A stretch of DNA of 58,117 nucleotides from Symbiobacteriaceae bacterium (lineage in GTDB: Bacteria > Bacillota > Sulfobacillia > Symbiobacteriales > Symbiobacteriaceae), in the NCBI GenBank assembly GCA_029239785.1, contig JARBUG010000027.1:1-58117 (forward strand), read 5' to 3'. The translations under genes and the position numbers were made by a program. Shown one piece after another: positions 16,229-23,441 of this stretch; position 1 is the first letter of the stretch, and each line of letters opens with the position of its first letter. The notes below the pieces were generated by a model. That model was not told where the DNA came from, searched no databases, and saw only the letters and a program-made list of their open reading frames with translations.

Positions 16229-17131
16229 CTAATGGATCTTGCCCTGATTCGCCCAATCAGTGTAGTAGCTGGGCTGGCGACCTGTGCGCTCCTGGCGGCC
16301 GGTCCGCCCCTGCCCCGTCTGGTCAAGCGGGCGCTGCTCCGACCACTCCGCCCACTGCGAGCGGCCACGCTTTTGGCGCAGCCATTCGAACAGGCCGCCG
16401 CCCTCCAGGTTCAACACCTGCTCCGGCCCCAGGCCCGCTGCCCGGGCCACAGCCAGCCCCCGCGCCACGTTGCCCACAGCATCCGGCGCATGCGCATCCG
16501 AATTGATGACGAACCTCGCGCCCTCGGCGGCCGCCAACCGGCAGAACTCCGCGGTCATTTCATGGTGGCGGGCGTTGATCTCCAGGGCGGTATTCCGAAA
16601 GGCACACGCCCTGGCCAGTTCCACCGTATCAATATCGAGATGATAACCAGGATGCGTGACCACATCGATATCGTTACGAAGCACCGCCTCGATGACGGCC
16701 CTGGTGTTCGCCACCCGGGCCCGCTTACGGTAGCCGGGGTTCACCTTGGCGTACCAGTTGGCGCCGGTCAGGGCCAGCCAGTCCTTCCCGGAGCGGGGGA
16801 GAATGCCCGGGTGGAGCCCCGCCAGCACAATGTCCAGTTGGGCCCGAATCTCCAGCGGCAGGTCCAGGTGCCCCCGGGCCGAGGTAATGTTGCACTCCGC
16901 CCCCGCCAGCACCTTGAGACCCATGGTGCGGCGGTCCAAATTGCGGACCTCGGCAATCATGCGGCGAAACGCATTGATGGAGGCGCCCACCCAGGGGGCG
17001 CTCCGGGGCCCGTGGTCAGCGATTGCCACCGCCTGCAGCCCCCGAATCATGGCAGTGGTCACGTTGTCGTACACGCTGCCTTTTCCATGGCTGAAGGTGG
17101 TATGCGTATGCAAATCGGCGATAATCTTCAC
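16229..17131 (-). CDS. PHP-domain phosphoesterase (YcdX/HisK-like)
   Basis: Metal-dependent phosphatase or phosphodiesterase of the PHP superfamily. Metal ligands are visible in DLHTHTTFSHG, AIADHGP, GAECNI, AGLHPG, VTHPGYH and INSDAHAP. A much longer open frame exists, but the GTG at 17131 has AAAGGAGG upstream and places the first motif at the N-terminus; upstream of it the frame runs under a gene on the other strand. Length is 300, including a hydrophilic Gln/Arg/Gly-rich tail of about 45 residues not usual for the family. In Clostridia a PHP gene likewise precedes rapZ-yvcK-whiA, so this is probably the operon's first gene. Confidence 0.88.
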   Translation of the reverse strand: MKIIADLHTHTTFSHGKGSVYDNVTTAMIRGLQAVAIADHGPRSAPWVGASINAFRRMIAEVRNLDRRTMGLKVLAGAECNITSARGHLDLPLEIRAQLDIVLAGLHPGILPRSGKDWLALTGANWYAKVNPGYRKRARVANTRAVIEAVLRNDIDVVTHPGYHLDIDTVELARACAFRNTALEINARHHEMTAEFCRLAAAEGARFVINSDAHAPDAVGNVARGLAVARAAGLGPEQVLNLEGGGLFEWLRQKRGRSQWAEWSEQRPLDQTGQGRTGRQERTGRQPSYYTDWANQGKIH

Positions 17132-17237
17132 CGCGCCGCCTCCTTTGGCTGTAGTATTCCTCGGGCTGGAAAGGATTTGTGTCAACCCTGTTGAAAAACA
17201 ATGGAAAGATTGACGACAGCGTCCCGGAGGGAAAGCT

Positions 17238-18167
17238 ATGCGGCTGCTCGGCGCCCTGTATCTGACCATCGCCGCATCGATCTGGGGCGGTATGTACGTT
17301 GTGTCCAAGTATGTGCTCGAATACGTTCCCCCGCTTACGCTGCTGGTCATGCGGCTGGCCATTGCGGCAGTCATTTTCGGCGGACTGGCCCTGTGGCGTC
17401 GGGAGTGGCGGGTGGCCGCCCGCGACCGGCTCCTGCTGGCCTCGCTCGGGCTGATTGGGTTCACCCTGTCGCTGGGCCTGCAGTTCTGGGGCACCAAGCT
17501 TTCGAGCGCGCATAATGGCGGGCTGATCACCTCTGCCTCGCCCGCGTTCATCGTCCTCTTTGCGTTTTGGCTGCTGAAGGAGCGTTTGTCGGTCTGGAAG
17601 CTGTCCTCCCTGGGCCTGGCCACGGCAGGCGTGCTGGCGGTGGTTGGGCCGGAGTCGGGGGGCGGCGGAGGCGGCGCACTCGGGCTGGGCAACCTATGTC
17701 TGGTCGGGGCGGCGGTCACGTGGGCGCTGTACACGGTGCTCGGCAAGGTCGCCACCGAGCGGTACAGCAGCCTGACGGTCTCGCTGTATGCCACCCTGGC
17801 GGGGCTTCTCTTTACAGCCCCGGTGGCCTGGGTAACCGAGTGGGCCGCTGGTGCGCCGGCCACCCTGCCTTCAGCCCCGGCCCTGGTCTGGTGGGGCGTG
17901 GCGTACGTAGGCGTCATCTCAACCGCTGTTGCCTTCTACCTGTGGGTGCGCGGTTTTTCCATGGTCGATGCGGGCACCGGGTCGCTTTTCTTCTTTGCGC
18001 AGCCCCTGGTGGCGGCCGTTTTGGGCGCCGCACTGCTCGGAGAAACGCTGCACTGGTACTTCTTCCTGGGAGCGGGTCTGATTTTCGCAGGCGTGGGTCT
18101 CTCCGCCCTGCAGAGGAGTGGTGGCCATGGAACGGCCGACCATCCGGCATCATCTCGCCGAGCGTGA
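17238..18167 (+). CDS. EamA/DMT-family transporter
   Basis: Integral membrane exporter-type protein with ten hydrophobic helices in two EamA repeats (first ending in LLKERLSVWKLSSLGLATAGV, second in LLGETLHWYFFLGAGLIFAGV). ATG preceded by CCGGAGGG. Length is 309. Typical substrates are amino acids or other metabolites; which one cannot be seen. It is divergent from the PHP gene, and its end overlaps a small cytoplasmic protein. Confidence 0.93.
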   Translation: MRLLGALYLTIAASIWGGMYVVSKYVLEYVPPLTLLVMRLAIAAVIFGGLALWRREWRVAARDRLLLASLGLIGFTLSLGLQFWGTKLSSAHNGGLITSASPAFIVLFAFWLLKERLSVWKLSSLGLATAGVLAVVGPESGGGGGGALGLGNLCLVGAAVTWALYTVLGKVATERYSSLTVSLYATLAGLLFTAPVAWVTEWAAGAPATLPSAPALVWWGVAYVGVISTAVAFYLWVRGFSMVDAGTGSLFFFAQPLVAAVLGAALLGETLHWYFFLGAGLIFAGVGLSALQRSGGHGTADHPASSRRA

Positions 18168-18468
18168 GCTGCGGTCACTGAACACCGATGAGTTCCTGGC
18201 GTTGCTGCGCGAGGATATCCGTGAGTTGGACGCGCTCATCGCAGCCCGGCGTCCGGCGCCCAAGGGCCAGGAGAAAAAGGGGCGTCAACACCGCTCCGCC
18301 AAGGAAGCGATCGACGAAGTCATGGGCGCCGACGATGAGCCCGAGGCGGTCAAGATGCACAGCGTTACGTGCTGCAACCACCACATGGGCGATTTCCCGC
18401 CCTGGGCGCGGGTGCGGTGCCCGTTCTGCAATGAATGGCATCGGGTGGGTGATTTTCCGGTCGTGTAA
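18127..18468 (+). CDS. Small zinc-ribbon-like protein
   Basis: Not recognised. It has 113 residues: a charged helical N-terminal half (ELRSLNTDEFLALLREDIRELDALI) and a C-terminal piece with TCCNHH and CPFCNEWH, a likely single zinc site. The start ATG at 18127 has GAGGAG upstream and lies 41 bases inside the EamA gene, so the two are coupled. A strong terminator follows. A role with the transporter is plausible but unproven. Confidence 0.7.
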   Translation: MERPTIRHHLAERELRSLNTDEFLALLREDIRELDALIAARRPAPKGQEKKGRQHRSAKEAIDEVMGADDEPEAVKMHSVTCCNHHMGDFPPWARVRCPFCNEWHRVGDFPVV

Positions 18469-18472
18469 CCAG

Positions 18473-18494
18473 GCTCCCCGGGCAACCGGGGAGC
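18473..18494 (+). terminator. Terminator of the EamA operon
   Basis: A perfect 9-bp stem (18473-18481 with 18486-18494) with a GCAA tetraloop, followed by TTCTCTATTT. Confidence 0.88.
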
Positions 18495-18600
18495 TTCTCT
18501 ATTTGAGTTTGACGAGGATCGCCAGGGCGAGCAGGGGGGCTACCACCATGTCCTGGGACTGTTTCCTGCTAGGACTGCTAAGGGGCGACCCGTACCTGCC

Positions 18601-18678
18601 CTGCGCCGCCCCCCCTGCGCCGCCCCCCTGTGCCGCCCCCCTGCGCCGCCCCCCTGCGCCGCCCCCCTGTGCCGCCCC
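18601..18678. repeat. 13-bp GC-rich tandem repeat (six units)
   Basis: Consensus CTGCGCCGCCCCC, with units of 14, 13, 13, 13, 13 and 12 bases; two units carry CTGTG instead of CTGCG. The minus strand has successive runs of five or more G, so a G-quadruplex is possible. There is no credible gene across it: frames on both strands only read out the repeat. Confidence 0.9.
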
Positions 18679-18684
18679 CTGCGA

Positions 18685-18819
18685 CCACTTTTGCATGGAG
18701 GCACCGGCAATGTGCGTGCGCGGATGGGCGGAGGAAGGCGAAAACCCTGTTTTGGAGGCCTTTTTGTGCCCTCCGACCATCCGCGCTCGCTTCTGACGGA
18801 ACCCCGCGTGCAAAAGTGG
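18685..18819. repeat. Nested inverted-repeat element (~135 bp)
   Basis: Outer arms CCACTTTTGCA (18685-18695) and TGCAAAAGTGG (18809-18819) are perfect. Inside is a 21-position stem with two mismatches, around GCGCGGATGG (about 18718-18727) and CCATCCGCGC (about 18777-18786). Inside that are AAGGC/GCCTT (about 18735 and 18767) and AAAA/TTTT. The whole element can fold as one long hairpin. It could be a structured RNA, a miniature mobile element or a chromosome-folding site. Confidence 0.7.
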
Positions 18820-18824
18820 GCGAT

Positions 18825-18859
18825 AAGACAGCCCGACGTCATCAGCGCCGGGCTGTCTT
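18825..18859 (+). terminator. Terminator-like hairpin after the nested repeat
   Basis: An 11-bp stem AAGACAGCCCG (18825-18835) with CGGGCTGTCTT (18849-18859), then TTTTC on the plus strand. It lies 8 bases past the stop of the minus-strand secreted gene but has the better T-run on the plus strand. Confidence 0.7.
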
Positions 18860-18866
18860 TTTCAAT

Positions 18867-19397
18867 CTAAGGCTCGCTGAACGAGATCTGCCCGCCGTAG
18901 GTTTCAACGGGGGCAGACATCCTGATCGCAAGATGCACCCGGTCGCCAGGCCGGCTGCCTTTCGGAAGCACCAAGCCGCCAAACCTGCCTCCCCAGTCCC
19001 CCGGCCGGATGCGGTCATATCCTGCCCTCGGCTGGGTCCCACCAGGCAGGACCCCGTGGGACTCAGCAAAACGCCCGCCCACTTCGCTCCCCTGGTACAC
19101 CCAAAGCGCCGCCGAGCCGACGCCGGGGACATCTGTCATCCGAGACGGGTGATTCGCGTTCGGCTGAAATGCCGGGTCGGCGTAGAGGAAGAGACAGAAG
19201 AGGAACGGGCCGCTTTGGAACTGTCCGCCGCCGAGGGCTTGCCTGAGGCTGGCAGTCACGTGCTTCCTGGCATCAGTCGGAAAGATAGATGGATCACAGA
19301 CACGCATCTCGGTACCGGCCGCGGCGGGCGACACCCCGTGTAGGAGCAACGATATCACTAATCCGCCGACGATCACACTTCTGGCAACGGGTCGCAA
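18867..19397 (-). CDS. Secreted hypothetical protein
   Basis: Not recognised. 176 residues beginning with a clear signal peptide (SVIVGGLVISLLLHG, cleavage near AAAG at about 25-28). The mature part is Gly/Pro-rich with two cysteines (C33 and C68, possibly a disulfide), and repeatedly reads as beta structure. Start is TTG at 19397 with GAGGTGA eight bases upstream. No neighbour gives a hint; the region around it is repetitive and gene-poor. Confidence 0.65.
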   Translation of the reverse strand: MRPVARSVIVGGLVISLLLHGVSPAAAGTEMRVCDPSIFPTDARKHVTASLRQALGGGQFQSGPFLFCLFLYADPAFQPNANHPSRMTDVPGVGSAALWVYQGSEVGGRFAESHGVLPGGTQPRAGYDRIRPGDWGGRFGGLVLPKGSRPGDRVHLAIRMSAPVETYGGQISFSEP

Positions 19398-19399
19398 CC

Positions 19400-19755
19400 C
19401 ACTTCACCTCACCCCCAGCCTGCACCGGAGCACTCCGGTTGATGCGGGGTTGCGCCGGATCGCCCCCGGATTGCACCGGTGTCGCTCGTGGGGCACGGCA
19501 GGATTTCACCGGGGCGCCCCGGGCCCTGCCCGGGATCGCACCCAGCTTCCTCCGGGGCGCCCTCACCTCGCCCCGGGTCGCTCACGGGCCTCCTACGGAT
19601 TGCCTCGGATTGCCTCGAATCGCCACCGGATCGCCTCACGATCAGCTCAGCATCGCCCCGGGGTCACACAGGGATCAGCCCTATGCCGGACCCGACCCGC
19701 CACCCATCGCACCCCGAATGCGTCGATCCACACACGGACTGCCCGCAACGGCGGG
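19400..19755. repeat. Degenerate short-repeat region between two orphan genes
   Basis: Roughly 19440-19680 is built of loosely repeated 10-base blocks; on the minus strand GGCGATTCGA, GGCAATCCGA and GGCAATCCGT stand in tandem, with weaker copies of GCGATCC elsewhere. I see no gene with a ribosome binding site and no terminator. It may be leader DNA of the secreted gene or decayed repeats. Confidence 0.5.
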
Positions 19756-19759
19756 CCAA

Positions 19760-20236
19760 TCACCCCTGCCCCTGCTCCCCCGCAGCTGCCTCCTCATCGC
19801 CCTCCGATTCCCGGGGCAGCAAGCTCGCATTCGTCCAGCTCCCAAACACCACAGCACCGCCCTCGTCCTCACCCACCTCCGTGGGCATCTGGTACCACAC
19901 ATCGGGCCGCAGTTCAAACTGCGCCGCCTCGAACAACAGCTTCAGCCGCCGGACAATCGGCGCCCTGTGCGCGGACCACTTCAGCGGATACGTATCCGGC
20001 TCCCGCTGCAGCGGATCGGCAGGCGGCAGTACCGGCTCCATCACCAGCAGCGTCTCATCGCCCGCGTCCCGGAATGTCACCCGCACCCAGGTCGGGTCGG
20101 GCATCCCCAACCGCTCCCGGCACGCCTCCCGAATCTGTGTGCCCGAAGCAGCATTCCCGAACAGACTCCCCGGTTTCCCGACCCGCCACCCGGGCCGGTC
20201 ACCGTACAATGGATACTGCACCCGATCTCGCGCCAC
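19760..20236 (-). CDS. Hypothetical protein
   Basis: Not recognised. 158 residues, soluble, rich in Arg, Pro and Glu, with a C-terminal Glu/Gly/Gln tail. The frame is open further upstream through the terminator of the ROK gene, but the GTG at 20236 has a near-perfect AGGAGG seven bases before it, so I take that start. There are no signal peptide, helices or metal motifs. It is probably monocistronic. Confidence 0.6.
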   Translation of the reverse strand: MARDRVQYPLYGDRPGWRVGKPGSLFGNAASGTQIREACRERLGMPDPTWVRVTFRDAGDETLLVMEPVLPPADPLQREPDTYPLKWSAHRAPIVRRLKLLFEAAQFELRPDVWYQMPTEVGEDEGGAVVFGSWTNASLLPRESEGDEEAAAGEQGQG

Positions 20237-20281
20237 CGAGATCCTCCTGGCTCCCACAAGGCTGCGTCTCGCCATAAACAA

Positions 20282-20337
20282 AACATCCCCCATCAAACCA
20301 TTCTCGTATGAAATACGAGTTGGCGAGGGGGGATGTT
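20282..20337 (-). terminator. Bipartite terminator of the ROK kinase gene
   Basis: Outer 10-bp stem AACATCCCCC (20282-20291) with GGGGGATGTT (20328-20337), and an inner stem CTCGTAT/ATACGAG (20303-20309 with 20313-20319). On the minus strand it ends GATGTTTTGTTTAT. Confidence 0.8.
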
Positions 20338-20358
20338 CGATATCAACCAATGATAACC

Positions 20359-21321
20359 TTAGCGCCAGACCAGCGAGGCCGCCCCGATCAGGCCGGCATC
20401 GTTGCCCAACTCGGCGGGCACCACCTGGACCACATCGGCCGGACCCGGCATCGCCTTCTCGCGAATCACCTTGCGCATGGGCTCCAGCACAAAGTCGCCG
20501 GCATGCGACCCGCCGCCGCCGACCACGATCAACTCAGGATTGAGCGCGCCCACCAGGCCGGCCATTGCCAGACCGAGATGCTCGCCCACTTCCCGCAGCA
20601 CGCCCACAGCCGCGGCGTCACCTTCCCGGGCGGCATAAATCACCAGCCGGGCATCCACCTTGCCGCCCTGCTCGGCGGCCTTCGCCGCCATGTACGGCGC
20701 CCGGCCGGCCTCGATCTCCCGGCGGGCGAAGTTCGCCATGGCCGTCGCCGAGGCGACCGTCTCCACGCACCCGCGGCGGCCGCAGTTGCAGGCCGGACCG
20801 TTATCCACAGCGGGCATATGGCCGAACTCGCCGGACCAGCCCCGGAAACCATGATAAATCTTACCGTCAAGCACCAGACCGCCGCCCACGCCCGTGCCCA
20901 GGGTAATCATGAGGGCGTGGTGGCTGCCCGAAGCGGCGCCGCACCACTGCTCGCCCAGGGCGGCGCAGTTCGCATCATTATCCAGGTACGCGGGCAGGCC
21001 CAGCGCCTTGCCCAGCGCCTCCGCGACCTCAACATTATCCCAGTCAAGGTTAACCGCCCGCACCACAATACCGCGGGCAGCATCGCAGATGCCCGGGGCG
21101 CCGACACCGGCCCCTTCCAGGTCCGCGACGGTCACGCCGGCCGCATCCATGGCATCACGCGCGGCCGCAGCCATGTTGGCAATAACCCCTTGGGCACCCT
21201 TCTGGACCTCCGTCGCCCGTTCGCCCCGTCCGATGATTTCGCCCTTGTGTGTCACGACGCCTACCTTAATGGCGGTCCCACCCAGGTCAATGCCGAGGGC
21301 AAGCCGCTTATGCTCGGGCAT
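20359..21321 (-). CDS. ROK-family glucokinase
   Basis: Phosphorylates glucose (or a close sugar) with ATP. IDLGGTAIKVG is the phosphate-1 loop, DNDANCAALGE holds the catalytic aspartate (D107 region), TLGTGVGGG is the second ATP loop, EFGHM holds a sugar ligand, and CNCGRRGCVE is the ROK zinc motif. Length is 320. The zinc motif and GHM are as in Bacillus-type glucokinase, so glucose is the likely substrate, but other ROK kinases share them. ATG with GGGAGGTG upstream. It has its own promoter and terminator. Confidence 0.9.
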   Translation of the reverse strand: MPEHKRLALGIDLGGTAIKVGVVTHKGEIIGRGERATEVQKGAQGVIANMAAAARDAMDAAGVTVADLEGAGVGAPGICDAARGIVVRAVNLDWDNVEVAEALGKALGLPAYLDNDANCAALGEQWCGAASGSHHALMITLGTGVGGGLVLDGKIYHGFRGWSGEFGHMPAVDNGPACNCGRRGCVETVASATAMANFARREIEAGRAPYMAAKAAEQGGKVDARLVIYAAREGDAAAVGVLREVGEHLGLAMAGLVGALNPELIVVGGGGSHAGDFVLEPMRKVIREKAMPGPADVVQVVPAELGNDAGLIGAASLVWR

Positions 21322-21353
21322 GTCCGCACCTCCCGCTGTCCATCCGAGAACCC

Positions 21354-21382
21354 ATTATAGGCCGGATGCACCCCGAAAAGAA
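21354..21382 (-). promoter_or_regulatory. Promoter of the ROK kinase gene
   Basis: On the minus strand a perfect TATAAT (21354-21359) with TTCTTT (21377-21382) 17 bases upstream. Confidence 0.65.
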
Positions 21383-21388
21383 ATAGCG

Positions 21389-21414
21389 CAGGCAGACCGT
21401 TTTCGGTCTGCCTG
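21389..21414 (-). terminator. Terminator of the ECF sigma operon
   Basis: A perfect 10-bp stem CAGGCAGACC (21389-21398) with GGTCTGCCTG (21405-21414), followed on the minus strand by CGCTATTTCTTTTC. Confidence 0.8.
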
Positions 21415-21437
21415 TGGATTATCTTTCCCCGGTTAGT

Positions 21438-21528
21438 CCCTCTCGGCGTGGGCCGGTCACGAATCGGCCCACACCTGCCGGGCTACGGCCCCCATTGAGG
21501 GGGCCTAGGCCCTCTCGGCGGGGGCCTA
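21438..21528 (-). repeat. Hairpin chain in the 3' untranslated region
   Basis: Three successive GC stems: 21448-21455/21465-21472, 21487-21493/21499-21505, and 21506-21512/21522-21528, the last including the stop codon of the upstream gene. A direct repeat CGCCGAGAGGG(A/C)CTA occurs twice on the minus strand. It lies between the zinc-finger membrane gene and its terminator. Function unknown. Confidence 0.6.
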
Positions 21529-22158
21529 CGCGTTCCGCCGCAACAACCATACGCCGCCGGCGATCGCCAGAATACCCGCAAGCGATCCCTTGATCGCCTG
21601 GACGGCCTGATAATAAACCCGGCTGTCCAGGAAGATCCGCAGCAAATCATCGATCAGCACATTAAACAGGGCCAGAGCACCAAAGCCGATCAACGCATAG
21701 CCGATCCAGCGAGAGTTCCACTCCAACTTGAGGTTCTTGATGTCGACGAACCCCTTGTCCTCCACCTCCAGCCCCTGCGACCGCCGGATGTCGGCCTCAC
21801 GGGCATCGAAGATGCTGAAGAAGATCATCGCCGCTGCGAAGAACCCCGCCAGCTCATCGAAGAGGTTTCCGAAGATGAACATGCCCAGGATGAACCCTAC
21901 GAGCAGCTGCATCCCCCGCTGGAAGAGGCCCATGTAGAGGTGCCCCAGGCCCGGGAAGATGGAGAGCCAGAACCGGGCGTTGCCGCTGAACTCCCGCGGG
22001 GCGGCGGCCGGGCGCCGCACATCGACTTCCATGCAGGGCTTGCAGAAGACCTGTCCGTTTACTTCAAGAGTGCACTGATCGCAGATGGGACGCCCGCACT
22101 TGCTGCAAATGGCCTGCACGGGTCGGTCCATGTGGTACGCGCAATTCAATTGAGTCAA
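21526..22158 (-). CDS. B-box-type zinc-finger membrane protein
   Basis: The N-terminus is a B-box-like zinc finger (CAYHMDRPVQAICSKCGRP, then CDQCTLEVNGQVFCKPC). Four to five transmembrane helices follow, the first in FWLSIFPGLGHLYMGL (a TM2-like glycine turn), the last near the C-terminus before LLRRNA. Length is 210. It is the third gene of the sigma/anti-sigma operon, 15 bases after the anti-sigma gene. Probably part of the membrane signalling module or a stress target; its function is not known. Confidence 0.8.
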   Translation of the reverse strand: MTQLNCAYHMDRPVQAICSKCGRPICDQCTLEVNGQVFCKPCMEVDVRRPAAAPREFSGNARFWLSIFPGLGHLYMGLFQRGMQLLVGFILGMFIFGNLFDELAGFFAAAMIFFSIFDAREADIRRSQGLEVEDKGFVDIKNLKLEWNSRWIGYALIGFGALALFNVLIDDLLRIFLDSRVYYQAVQAIKGSLAGILAIAGGVWLLRRNA

Positions 22159-22173
22159 GCCTCCTTGGCCGAT

Positions 22174-22680
22174 TTACATAAGTTGAGTGACCCACTGCCA
22201 GGCCGCTGCGACATAGGCACCCAGGCCGCCGAAGTAAGCGTTGGCCGCTTCCAGGTAAGCCTGGCTCTTTACCGCCAGCAGTGCGACGGTATCTGACGAC
22301 TTGTTCCACACATACAGCAACTCGCCGGCGGAGATGACCACCGCCGTGGCGCTCATCGCGTAAGCAACACTGGCGACCTGACGGTGCGACCATCTGCGCC
22401 TGATCCATGGCCAGACAACGTTGATCCCCCGGGGCCGTTCCGCCTCAACCCGGGCCATCACCTGCTCCGTGAAGTCGATGGGGAGGGGCGAAGGCTCGCT
22501 CATGACCAGCTGCTGGAGTTCGGGGTCGTTCAAATCAAACCCCAGATCCCGCAACTCGACCAGCTCCTGCCAACAAGCTTCGCATTCAGCAGCATGCGCT
22601 TCGAATGCCTGCGTTTCGTCTTCAGTGAGCGCCTGATCCAAGTAAGCGTCCCGCAACCGCCGGGCTTCTTCGCACTTCAC
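22174..22680 (-). CDS. Anti-sigma factor with zinc-finger (ZAS/zf-HC2) domain
   Basis: Holds the cognate ECF sigma factor at the membrane. The zinc motif HAAECEAC (HxxxCxxC) lies in an N-terminal helical domain. A transmembrane helix (VAYAMSATAVVISAGELLYVW) follows near residue 105, with a short outer C-terminus. I choose the GTG at 22680, with AAGGAGG eight bases upstream; a GTG three codons earlier sits too close to it. This gives 168 residues and a 59-base overlap with the end of the sigma gene in another frame, strongly coupling the two. Confidence 0.88.
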   Translation of the reverse strand: MKCEEARRLRDAYLDQALTEDETQAFEAHAAECEACWQELVELRDLGFDLNDPELQQLVMSEPSPLPIDFTEQVMARVEAERPRGINVVWPWIRRRWSHRQVASVAYAMSATAVVISAGELLYVWNKSSDTVALLAVKSQAYLEAANAYFGGLGAYVAAAWQWVTQLM

Positions 22681-23263
22681 TGCTGCCACCTCCTTCCGCT
22701 TCCGTTAGCACTTTCTTTAACAAGAGCCGGGCCCGATAGAGACGGGTCTCGATCGTCCGGACCGGGGCGTCCAACCGCTCGGCAATCTGCTGATAACTCA
22801 GGTGGTGGAAGTGATGCAGCATGACGACTTCGCGGTAATCATCGGGCAGGTCCTGAATGGCCGTGTGCAGTTGCCGGTGCCGGTCGTGGCGGAGCGCCAG
22901 GTCCTCGGGACCTTCCTCGGCGCTGGCCACCTCTCGGACGGGCCGTTCTTCGGGGTCGGCGGGCGGTTCCAGCGGCACCTGAAGCGGGCGACGTTTGCGA
23001 GCCCGGAGCCAGTCGAACGCCAGGTTGAGCGTCAGCCGATGCAGCCAGGTGGTAAATGCCGCATCACCACGGTACCCGGCGAGGGAGCGGTAAACTTTCA
23101 GGAAGACTTCCTGGGCAAGGTCCTGCGCATCCTGGTCGTTTCCGACCACCTGAAACAGGGTGCGGTAAACGCGGCCCTTGTGGCGGTCGACCAGGTCGGC
23201 AAATGCCTGCGTATTCCCTTCTTGTACCTGGAAGGCCAGTTGTTCATCAGGCAAGGTAGGCAT
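22622..23263 (-). CDS. ECF RNA polymerase sigma factor (SigW-like)
   Basis: Alternative sigma factor. Region 2 reads FADLVDRHKGRVYRTLFQVVG, then DAQDLAQEVFLKVYRSL and FTTWLHRLTLNLAFDWLR. An acidic/proline linker follows, then region 4 DLPDDYREVVMLHHFHHLSYQQIAERLDAPVRTIETRLYRAR (written here in pieces of one segment: ..LPDDYREVV.., ..QQIAERL.., ..RTIETRLYRA..). The ATG at 23263 has GAGAGG upstream; 213 residues. It is followed by its anti-sigma factor. No clear autoregulatory ECF promoter could be identified upstream; a TGCAACTTTTT on the minus strand near 23340 lacks a matching CGTC. Confidence 0.93.
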   Translation of the reverse strand: MPTLPDEQLAFQVQEGNTQAFADLVDRHKGRVYRTLFQVVGNDQDAQDLAQEVFLKVYRSLAGYRGDAAFTTWLHRLTLNLAFDWLRARKRRPLQVPLEPPADPEERPVREVASAEEGPEDLALRHDRHRQLHTAIQDLPDDYREVVMLHHFHHLSYQQIAERLDAPVRTIETRLYRARLLLKKVLTEAEGGGSSEVRRSPAVAGRLLGSGAH

Positions 23264-23441
23264 TTGACACAACCTCTCAGCCGCCGTTCTATCGAGTTGG
23301 ACGACGAGTTCGCGGGCAACCCTTCAGTTCGATCTACAAAAAGTTGCAGAGAGATTGTGAGGTAGATTTGCAGGTGTTTCTCTCGGAATACGTAATAAGT
23401 TTCCGGGTCATGATTTCATCTCCTGCTGGGAGGTCCGGTTG

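Noticed and set aside
17132..17917. N-terminal extension of the PHP protein
   Set aside because: It runs opposite the EamA gene; a strong ribosome binding site and the first PHP motif set the start at 17131.
18601..18678. CRISPR array
   Set aside because: The 13-base units are directly joined without spacers; it is a plain tandem repeat.
18499..18842. Minus-strand frames over the tandem repeats
   Set aside because: They only translate the repeat (Gly/Ala/Arg/Gln runs) and lack start signals.
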